This document shows, piece by piece, positions 10,489 to 21,700 of a stretch of 64,000 bases of DNA. The first letter of the stretch is position 1. Each line of letters starts with the position of its first letter. The notes below the pieces were generated by a model. It saw only the letters and a list, made by a program, of their open reading frames with translations, did not search any database and was not told the origin of the DNA. The position numbers and the translations under genes were made by a program. The DNA is taken from positions 335,512,919-335,576,918 of the forward strand of contig CM077643.1 in NCBI GenBank assembly GCA_039707465.1, in the 5' to 3' direction. The DNA is from Rhabdophis nuchalis (lineage: Eukaryota > Chordata > Lepidosauria > Squamata > Natricidae).

Positions 10489-13400
10489 CTGTGAAGAGAA
10501 GCAGAAAACCGTGCCATGAATACAATTGTCAAAATCACAAAACATGTTTAAAATGCAATAAATACTTGAAAATGGCATCATTTTATTTTGATTAGCACAG
10601 AAATGGCAACTAGGCTCCATGTACCTCTGTGAAATGATCTAAGCATCTTAATTGTGGGGTCTACCTCTTCAGTTTCAATAGCAGGAGTAATTAATTGAAA
10701 TGCTCCTGCCCCATGCTGCTTTAGATTTGTAGGAATCAGGCAAGAAATAAGAAACTGTTCTGTTTTAATTTCCTATTAGGTATTGTTCTGAAAGTCAGTC
10801 AATGGCCACTAACTTCTCATTCATTCTTTCCATCATTTCATTGTTCCAAAATAAAACCAGGCACGTACTAGTCCTTCAGCAAGGTCCAATTCTGACTGGC
10901 TATATCTGGGTATCAGGTTATTCCCATGCACTGGCCAACTTCAATCTTATTATTTCTATTTCATCCTTTTGAAAGGGTTATCTGGTGAATCTTGGCTGTG
11001 TTCACAAGACAAGCACAAGGCAGCTCTACTAAGTTGAGAAGGATTTGAATTGCCAAAGAAATTAATGTCTATTTTGTTAAAAAACTTGGTTAAGTTTTCT
11101 TAATGCAGGAGAATAAGAATTGGCAGGACCATTCTTTTTCACACATTCTGATAAGAAAGTGCAGTGAAGTTCTTTTTTAAAATGATTTGTATTGCTTGTA
11201 ATATAAAAATATATAAAAGAAAGAAAAAAGAAACATTAAAACAATAGAAACTAAATAAATAAAAGAAAAAAGAAAAGAAAAGAAGAATGAGTTAAATTGT
11301 TAGTTAAATAGGATTCAAACACATTTTTCCTATGAGAACTAACATAAACCAAGGAGCTAAGGAAAGTAGATTGGCTATACTGTATCCACTAGTTTCTGAA
11401 GGCAAGATTAATCAGAAATATTTAGAATCATTACAGCATTTTGCTCTCAAGGGTTTTTTCTCCTCCTGCATAATTTTCAATTCAGTTTAACAAAACTCTC
11501 TTGATAAATGCAACAATGCAGACAAGGAAGTTATCAATAAAATTGCACATATGCCTTTGGTGACGAATAATATGCATACATGAAATGTTAAGGGTTTTTG
11601 ATGGAGCTGTGTATAACTGATTTGCGCTTTTGCCCATTTAGAATGTGCAAAATGGTAATAAAATCCCAGTAGCCTCAAGCAGTTTTCAACATATAAACAT
11701 GTTCCCCTTGCTCCAACACTTTTCAAAATGAAGGATTCCAAAGGTTTTGCTCTCTGGTGCTGTCAAATCTATATAAATAAAAATGTAAAATAGTTTGTAC
11801 GAATCCACTAATCTCAAAAACTACTGGACCGATTTACACCAAACTTTCACACGTTGACAAGGACTTCTGATAATAGAATACCAAATCATTTTGTGCCTAG
11901 CACATGTGTATCGTGTGCAAGGCACGCACAAGTAAAAGGTACTGACTGAAAACGTTTCAAACTCCGTGTAACTCCTCCCATCCGGCTGATACGTCATGGA
12001 CACATAATGGCAGAAAACCGTCTTGAAGGAACGTTGCCAGGGGCAACGTGGAAAGCAACACATGTGCCTCCCTGTCTGCCTGCAGCTGCTTTCTTCCACA
12101 CACACACGCACACGCACGCAGGGCCACAGGATCAGAAGCGTCCGAGCCCCGTGTGGTAGTTGCCTGGCGGGCGTGTCGGGCGGGGCAGCCGGGCGCGTCT
12201 CCACCAGCTCTCTCCGATGGCCACCGAGGTGCACTTTCTGGAGCCATTGGAGAGAGCTGGTGGGGACATGGTCGGCTGTCCTGCCCAGTACGCCTGCCGG
12301 GCGGCGGGGGCTGCGTGTTGCGGGGCTCGGGGGCGGCGGCGCAAGGCTGGTGGGGGTGGGCATGCGGTGCCCGGACGGCCACGCTCACTGCGGGAGGAGG
12401 CAGCCCTAGCCTCCACAGCCCGACATGCCGGCCTTTTCGCTGCTTGCGGAGGGGGGGGGGAAGACTGATACACAGAGAGACAGAGAGGGAGGGGGAGACA
12501 AACAGAGAGATAATGAATGAGAGAGATCGACAGGCACACACACAGTGACAGAGAGAAAGGGAGGGGAGAGAGACAGACACACAGAGAGAATGAGTGAGGG
12601 AAAGATAGACAGGCAATCATATGAAAACAGAGTGACAGAGATGGGGGAGGAAGGAGAGAGAGACAGAGAGAATGACGGAGAAAGACAGGGAAGGAGGGAG
12701 GAACAGAGGGACAAAGAGACTAATGACTTTGCCCACCACTGTGTTAGGCACAAGGGAGGGAGGAAGGGAGGGGGGGCCTGGAGGGGGTTGACTGAGGGGG
12801 GTGGTCTGGGGAGGGGAGGGCTATTTATTTAGGTAGAGGAATAGAGAGAGAGGAAGAAATACAGTAGGTAGTTAGGTAAGTAGAGGGATAAACGAGAGGG
12901 ATGAATACAGCAGGTAGGTAGATAGGTACAGGTATATAGAGATAAATACAATAGGAAGGTAGGTAGGTAGAGGGAGAGAGGGAAGAATACAGTAGGTAGG
13001 TAGGTAGGGGGAAATATGGTAGGTAGGTAGGTAGAGGGATAGAGGGAGAAATACAGTAGATAGGTAGGTAGAGGGATAGATAGTGGGAGAAATACAGTAG
13101 GTAGGTAGGTAGGCAAGTACAGGGATAGATAGAGAGGGAGAAATACAGTAGGTAGGTAGGTAGGTAGAAGGATAGATAGAGGGAGAAATACAGTAGGTAG
13201 GTAGATAAATAGAGGGATAGATAGAGAGTAAGAAATACAGTAGGTAGATAGGTAGGCAGGTACAGGGATAGATAGGGAGAAATACAATAGGTAGGTAGGG
13301 GGATAGATAGAGAGGGAGAAACACAGTAGGTAGGTAGGTAGATAGAGGGATAGATAGGGAGAAATACAATAGGTAGGTAGGTAGATAGAGGGATAGATAG

Positions 13401-15710
13401 GGAGAAATACAATAGGTAGGTAGGTAGATAGAGGGATAGATAGGGAGAAATACAGTAGGTAGGTAGGTTGGGGGTTATACAGTGGTTGTGTGTATGTGTG
13501 CAGGTGTAGATATACACACAGATTGGTTGGCCATTTAACCAGACTGGGCCACAGCAACGCGTGGCCGGGTATAGCTAGTAAAGAAATAAAGCTGTCAAAT
13601 AAATAATAGCTTAAGTTGTAAGCACATTGCAATTGCTACAAGGCTCAGAAATGTAAAAAATAGACAACATGAAAAAAATATTTTTCATGGTGAAAATATT
13701 AGTAAAGTTTGATTTTTTAATTCACATAATACATTTAGCACAAATGAACTCATGCTTCATTCTAGATATAAAAAAGAAAAATCTGTTGAGAATCATTTGG
13801 AAAAAAAAGTTGGAGTTAATAAGAGTTAATGGCTCAGTAGATTTTATTAGGGAGCCTGCCTGGAAGAGCAGTTAAGGCATCAGGCTAGGAACTAGAAGAC
13901 TGTGAGTTCTAGTCCTGACAGGCCCAAAATCAATGGGTAACCTTGGGCCAGTCAATCCTCTCAGCCCTGGGAAGAAAACAATGGCAAATCACTTCTGAAA
14001 TCTTGCCAAGAAAATTGCAGGAACTGGTCCAGGCAGTCACCAGAAACTAACCCAAAGATATCCCCCCACCAAAATATTTCATTACACAGGACAAATCAAA
14101 GCCTAAAATTTCTTTATAATTTAAGCTTCATGGAGAAACAACAGGAAGAGTAGAAAAAAGGCTTCACTGAAATACATCATAATCTGCCAAACTAATTTTA
14201 CAGATATTTAAAATGGCAGTGTAAAGTATGGAATATATGCCAATTCCAGGAGGCCTTTCTAAATTGCATTGTGTAGACTGGAGTTATGACTTTCGCTTGT
14301 CTCTGTCTGCTTTACTAAAGATTAGAACCGAACTCCCCCTCCCACTTTGAAACCTGATCTATCTTGCAAAAAGTGAGCTGAACCAATTTTGCTTATGAAA
14401 ATGGGCAAAATTCCAGAACAGCAGTCAAGTCTGGACTGAAATCTGAAGAGCAGATAAGAATAGAGACGAACATACTGGATGCTACCTTAATAAAGCAAAA
14501 AGCAATAGATAAGTATTAAAGCATGTAAATTAAGTCCAGATCTTTTCCTTACAGTCTTATTTACTGTATAATGGCCATTAATGTCTTAAAAACTGGTATG
14601 AGGGACAATTCACTAAGTATTGTTTAGATTCCAATGTAATATTCAATAGCCTTTGTAGTAAAAATAAGACATATTAAATCTTTCATTATCTTCAGGTAAA
14701 GTGTTCTCTATATAAGCTTTCCTTATTATATTTTCCTATAAGACCATGAATTTGTAATGCATGGCATCAGATTAACATCCCTATTACAGCATATACACAC
14801 GTTACCATATTATTTTTATGATGTCATTTACCAGGTGCTGATCTTCTCCATATAGTCTAGACATAATTTTATTGCAGCTTTGGGAAACAGATGTTGGAGA
14901 TGATATGACATATAATAAAAGCTAAAAATTATACAATTGGGAGAGCAACAGGTAAAGTTCTTAAATTACTTTAAAAAGAAAACTAAAGATAGATAGATGG
15001 ATGGATAGATAGATGGATAGATAGATAGAGATGGATGGATGGATGGATAGAAAAACCTTTGTCATTTTTTTCTGTGGGCACAATAGCACACATTAAAAAT
15101 GAAATTCTGTTGCCTTCTCTCAAGTGTACACGTACATAACACACATATACATATTGTATAGATACACACGCATACACAAATAAAATTAATCCTAGAATAG
15201 TGCAATGATGGCACAGAAAAACTCCTGTACAGTAAATATGGGACACTGGCAGAAAAAGATTGGGGTGGCTGGAAAAACAACAGGCAGGAGAATGTGAACC
15301 TGAGATGAATGTGGGCTGCTTTGATGCACAACCCTTTTCTCTTTGTATATCCTATAACAGTGGTGGCTAGCCTTTTTGTTGTCACTCATTTTTGGCTTCC
15401 AGGTTAGTACAGGCGGCTTTCCAGGTCCAAAATGGGGCACAGGGGGTGTCCGAGGACCCAAAACGCAATGCTAGCATCCGTCCTGCGCATGCCCCCCATG
15501 TATGTGCTGCAGAGACCTGAAGACTGGCTGGCCAGCAGGAGGCCCTTGTGCATGTGTGTGTGGTGGAGCTGGGCTCTGTGTGCCATTGGCTCGCCATCAC
15601 GATCCTATAATGTTCAGATGGAATCCAGTGTTTTCGTGCACTGGATTAAGCTTTCAATGAGCATTTCTGTTGTGATTTAATGAGGGATTTGAGTATTTAT
15701 TTATTAAATT

Positions 15711-15745
<35 letters not shown>

Positions 15746-18700
15746 TTAATACTTATAGACCGCACCCTCTCCCCACAGGGACTCGGGGCGGTGCACAGGA
15801 AGAATAAAAACAATGACTATATACAACATTTCATATTAAAAATAAATTAAACAGTACCTGTGCTAAAATACCCGTTAAAACTAACTAGGCTAAAAATTCC
15901 CCAATAAACCCAAAAACAGAGGAATAACTATCCCAGGCCGGCAAGGCAGAAAAAGTGCCACCATCTCACTGTCAAGCAACTCTGGGTGGCTTCTAAACAC
16001 CATAAAAAACAAAGGTGCAAAACTTTAAATATTAAAATGAATCTAGGCAAGTTAAAAAAAACCAGAATCCTACAGGTGGAGGTGGGATTTTCTTCATAAT
16101 GCCTCGAACACAGAACACCCCATTGGGGCCCAAGGCTTATCGGCAGAACCAGGTAATAGAAATATTTTACATCAAGGTTGGGCTCCTCACAGTCTTCCAA
16201 GAGTTGCAGGAGATGATTAGGTGAAAACTTAATTAATGAAAATGGGGGAGGGGGGACATTTCATGGGAGGAAAACTAATCCTGTTCCCACCCGAAACACA
16301 TTTTTGGGACTGTTTTTTCATGCATTTTGTGCAGCAATTAAGGATAACAAATTTACCTACTGTTCCCATACATGTAGCCCTCATTTACTGGCCACTTGTT
16401 CAGCAATTGATCAAAGTTATGACAGCACTGAATGAATAGTAGTTATGTTGGGTTCCTGTTGTGGCTGTTGCAGCCTCTCTGTGGTCACGATTGCAATATG
16501 GAGGTTGCAAATGGCAATCATGACCATGCGACACTGCATGGATGCTGCAACAGCATGGGATTGACTTAACAACGGCAACTGGGATTGCTGGAACTGCTGT
16601 TGTAAGTCAGCGTTGTCATGTGATGTGCCTTATAACTGTGACCAAGTTCCTATTCTCAATTCATATTGTTAATTCCCATTGTTAATTAATAATTATTGGG
16701 GGCACAACAGCTTAGTGGTTAAAAATGCCGAGTTTGTAAACTGAAAAGCTGACAGCCTGGGTTTGAGACCCAGACATCACACGATGGGATGAGCTCCTGT
16801 TACTTGCCCTCGGCTCCTGCCCACTGAACAGTTCGAAATTATGCAAATGCAAGGTCAGTGGTGGGATTCAATTTTTTTTACTATTGGTTCTGTGGGCGTG
16901 GCTTGGTGGGCGTGGCAGGGGAAGGATACGGAAAATCTCCATTCCCTCCCCACTCCAGGGAAAGGTTACTGCAAAATCCCCATTCCCTCCCGATCAGCTG
17001 GGACTCGGGAGGCAGAGAGTAGATGGTGGCGGGGCCAGTCAGAGATGGTATTTACCAGTTCTCCACAAAGTACTCAAAATTTCTGCTAAATCTCCAGAAC
17101 TGGTCAGAACCTGCTGAATACCACCTCTGATGGAGATAAATAGGTACCACTTAGGTGGGAAGGTAATAAGAGTTTCATGCACCTTGGCATATAGTCATGC
17201 TGGCTACATGACCCACATAAGTGCCTTTGGACAATGCTGTCTCCCTTGGCTAGGAAACAGAGATGAGCAAGACCTCCTAGACTTGACCACGACTGGACAG
17301 GGGAAACTTTTACCTTTAATTAGTGATTACCAATAGTAATTGGTAAGCGAAGACTACCTGCACTGAGTTCCTCTAAATCTTTGAAAGCAGTCCCTAATTG
17401 TGCCCCCCTCCCCCACTCCATATGGCAATTTATTTTTAATGAACTGTTTATATGTATTTATTGTTTTACTGTGCCTGTGCACCGCCCCGAGTCCCTGTGG
17501 GGAGAGGGTGCGGTTTAGAAATATTAAAATTATTATTATTATTATTAATTTCAGGGCCTTGGATGATAGTTGATATATTTAATCTTTTACAAACATTACC
17601 CCCCTCCCCCCAAAATCCAGAAAAGATATTAAAAATAGGAAAATCCCTGCTAAAATCTGAAATTTAGCCAATTTGCTGTCAAACGTCAGTGGTGTGATTT
17701 TCAGATACTGGGGTCAAGGGGTGTTGAGACAAGGTTTCAGCAGTCATCATCTCATCTGCTGCCAGTGGAGAGAGCCAGAACTCTACACCTTCATCAAGAC
17801 AGGGCACTGGGCCAAGATATTCAAAGGGTTACTTGTCTCTTTGCTCATGGGAATAATGAGAAGAATTTCTAGGGGAAATGAGCCCAGAGAATGGCCTTCA
17901 GGTTAAGGCAAAGATTTAATTATTACACGTAAAGCAAAATTTCCCATGAAGTCACGCACTGTGTATGCTTGACCTGTCCTTCAATTCGGGGAAAGTTTCA
18001 GAACAAAATTCTTGTTTTCATCCTACTCAGGGGAGGGCAATGCCCAACACTTTGAAAGCTTGTGGTGAGAGAAAATAGCCAGTATGGCACTGGGTTTTGT
18101 GTTCAGCTATTACTGTTGAGAACTGGATTAAAATCTTTACTTGGCCATGAGTCTGTCCGGGTGACCCTGTCTTGTTGCCAACTCTCTATCCTTCCTACAT
18201 GGGGGAAGGACTCTGTCCAACCACCTTGCAGAAAAGCTGGGAAATCAAAATTGGTACTGAAGTAACAACAATAACAATTATATTCTGTAATATTTTTAGT
18301 CCACTAATTCCTGCAACCATTACTAGTATTTCACTTTCGCAACGCTTTTCTCACTTAAAAATGAAGAAATGGAAGAAGAAATATATACAGGGAATAATGT
18401 ATTCCTCTCCCACAATATGCTTCCTAAATGTAATTGAAATAAAATGCATCTTGCCATTATTTTTAAATGAGAGGACATGAAATGTTAGTGCTCTGATTTA
18501 CACAGTTTTATCATGTCAAGAACCGAGGCACTTTCCCTCCAATTACCTTAAAAGGTATATTGTGTATGTGGGAGTAGAGAGCACAAAGACAGATTCTTAA
18601 ACAAAATCGTAACAAAGTTGGAAACAAATTTCCAAACACGAGTCCTGTGCCTTGAAGACCATTGCTTCTTCTGAGACTGCTATGAATATAGGATGTGGCA

Positions 18701-21700
18701 GTTTGAGTAGTGCATTACAACTTAACCCCTATGGAAAAAATACATGTTTAAAAAGCATCCACTTTCTCTGCATTGCTGGCTGTCCCAGAAATCAATGTGG
18801 GAGGCACAGGTGGGGGGTAGGCACATAGCCAAATCCACAACCTCCTTGTCCTGGTTGAGATATGGCAATTGTCCAAGAATGAAATATTTTCTCTCTTGCA
18901 GTCAACAGAGGCAAAATCCCAATGAGTTGGAGAAGCGTTCCTGAAAGTGCCTCAGCAAAGACAGCTCTGTCCTATTAGTTCTACTTACTGTCCCAAAATT
19001 TTTGCATTTTATTAATGTTCTGTCACTTTCAAATACAATTCCTTGTTTTATCCCCTGTTACCAAATTTATTCCAGCCTGGTTTCCTTTCCCACCCTCCGT
19101 ATTTGTGAGCTCTACACTGGGAAAGCAAAGAAAAGACAAACGCAAGAGCTACCAAAATGGAATCTCTCTTTAGGAGCTATACAGCAGTTTGTTTGGCTTA
19201 AATTCTATTTTTGTTCCATGGGGAAAGGAATGGAATTGATCGCTGTTGCCTTCATCAAGTAGGCTGAATTCAGACCAGTGGAGTTAATGCTGGAGTTAAT
19301 AAATCATCTTATGAAAGTCCATAAAGAAGATTTGATCAAAGGAATCCTAGGGAGTAGTAGGTGTCCTGTTTCATTTTCAATTTTTTAAACAGGGTCTATA
19401 TATATACAAATATTGTCTAAACACATAAAACATGTTCCTACAAATACTGTAATTTTCGCACTATAAGACGCACCAGACCATAAGATGCACATTAGCTTTA
19501 GAGGAGGAAAAGAAGAAAACAAAAACTGCCTCTGCCTCCCAGCATCCATCTGGTATTCATCAGGTTTAGCATGTTATCGCAGCTCCAGCACATGGCTCAT
19601 CAGGGCTCCACTCCCTTGTGCCCACCATTGGTCAACTGAGCTAAGCTGCTGCCTCCGCCAGGAAACGCTGGAGTCTTTGCTGCTGAGCAGCTGATTGGTG
19701 GTTGCTTCGGTCTCCCAGAATACCGCAAACAGCTGTTCTAGGCGGTGGGGATTGCCGCCGCTCGCCGTCATTTAGTAGCAGCAATCTCCGCCACCTAGAA
19801 CAGCTGATTGGTGATATTCCAGGGGGCACACGTGCATTCAACCGCAAATCAGCTGCAGCAAAGACTCCAGTGTTCCCTGGCGGTGGTGAATGGTGGTAGC
19901 AGTGACAGATGGCAGCCTTTGCTGCCATCGCCCCTGCTGCAATATTTGCTCTATAAGACACACAGACATTTCCACCCACTTTTTCCACCCATATCTTATA
20001 GTGTGAAAAAATACCGTATATCCTTGTAAAAACATAAAGACTGCCCAGGAAATAAAAATAACAGAAGCACTTCTAAAATTTATTCAGAATACAATCAACA
20101 GAAAAAGGGATTAAGCTATGACCACCACATCCCTGGAAAAGGACAAGGATGCAACCTCAGAGTTTCTGATTTTTCCTAAAGAACAGTGACTCTGGCATTT
20201 GGCAACCCCATGGCTTGCAAATACTGTCTTCATAAAGTGCTTTGACATCTCCATGGGAACAAAAATCAAGGTCATAAATAAAGGATTAGCTCCAAAGGAC
20301 AGCAAAGGGAAAAAAAAAGGCAACAGGAGGTTAAAGTTTCCCCATTAAGGAACTAGGTGTGAAAGCAGGATGGAGAGGAGGAAAAAAGGCTGGAAGATTG
20401 GAAGAGAGAAGGAACAAAATTTAGGTAAACTAGGAAGTGCAGGCAAAGGGGGAAAAAAAACCTAAAATAAAAAGGGGGAGACAGAATAAGTGCCACTTTC
20501 GTGTTCTTTTTGCCACCCACTGATGCTAATAAACTCGCTTATCTATTCTGTAGCTCACAATTGCCAAATGATTAAAAGTGGACAAGATAACAGAAAATTA
20601 AAGGGGGGGTGGGGGAAATGGAAAAAAATGAAAGCATGAAGAATAGAAAAGAACCAGATGGTTTGTATAATACATGGTGCTTTCCTTTTACAAAAACTAC
20701 TTTGATTCATTATATGTAGGAAAATTTAGCAACTAAGCAGTTTATTAACTAAAAAATTAATGGGTTCCGATACCCATATATTATGAGAAGCTTCTACTGA
20801 AATTACAGCATGGGTGTAAAACCTGCGACATCATGCTGTCATCACATGACGTATCACAACTTTCCGTCTTCACTAGCACGGGGTGGGAGTGGCCAGCGTG
20901 TGACACATCTGGCCCATGGGCCGTGAGTGTGACACCCCTGAATTAGAGGGATATTACAGTCCACAAACTGGATCATGGATCTATTTGTTGTCTTTACCCC
21001 TTTAGGCATGGCACGGGACCTAGTTATCTGCGAGATCGCATCCTGCCCACACATCCCTTCGACCGGTTCGCTCCCACAGAGAGGGACTTCTCTGGGTGCC
21101 GTCCACTAGGCAATGCCAGCGGGCGACGCCCAGGGGAAGGGCCTTCTCTGTGGTGGGCCCAACTCTCTGGAACGACCTACCCCCTGAGTTAAGAACAACT
21201 TCGGACCTCCGCTCCTTCCGTCAAAAGCTTAAGACCCACTTCTTCCAACAGGCCGGCCTGGCCTGATCTACCGTTCCAGCCTTAGTCTGAATATGTAAAT
21301 TTGTTTTAATTGGGTTTTAAGGTTTTTTTTTAAGGATCTTAGGTTTTTAGCACAGGGATATAGTTGGTTTAATTTGATTTTAGATATTTATAAATGTTTC
21401 TATGTTTGTGTGTTTTTTAATCTCCTGTGCACCGCCCCGAGTCCCTTGGGGGAGAGGGTGCGGTTTACAAATTAAATTTGATTGACTGATAGGCTCAAAT
21501 ACTATTGGAAAGAACAGCCCACTGGGATCTAAATCACAGATTGTCTTATTCCCTCATTTTATTTTATCTATTTTTAGTACTCCCATTGGATCCTTTTTTA
21601 TTTAACTAATATTTTTCGGAAACTGTACAGGTAATCCTCAACTTACAACCATTTATTGAGAGACTATTTGAAGTTACAATAGCCCTGAAAAAAGTGACTT

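Larger units (their letters stand above)
11768..13578 (+). mobile_element. Helitron-like element (non-autonomous)
   Basis: Starts TCTATATAAATAAAAATG directly after an A and ends in a GC hairpin (ggccac - loop - gtggcc within 13547-13565) followed by CTAG at 13575-13578 and then T. TC start, hairpin, CTRR end and A|T target are the Helitron hallmarks. No Rep/helicase frame exists, so it is non-autonomous. The interior has a GC-rich block with a long inverted repeat (12160-12310), a polypurine tract (12465-12760) and a GGTA/GATA minisatellite (12825-13475). Long open frames across it on both strands are by-products of these biased sequences. A 10-bp direct repeat gctgtcaaat at 11759-11768 and 13591-13600 flanks the element, which is unusual for a Helitron. 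Confidence 0.75.

Noticed and set aside
10344..10620. Single-exon reading of the minus-strand frames of 64 and 76 codons
   Set aside because: Only the part from 10488 down is coding (MRPS18A exon 6); the rest is intron before the acceptor ttctcttcacag.
11821..12753. Overlapping open frames on both strands in the GC-rich and GA-rich blocks
   Set aside because: They mirror each other across an inverted repeat and a polypurine tract; no domain, no splice context.
12825..13475. CRISPR-like periodic repeat
   Set aside because: Units are degenerate, contiguous and of simple sequence, in a vertebrate genome.
12825..13632. Open frames of up to 267 codons on the minus strand (Tyr/Leu/Pro/Ser-rich)
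   Set aside because: They are translations of the GGTA/GATA minisatellite in all frames, not a protein family.
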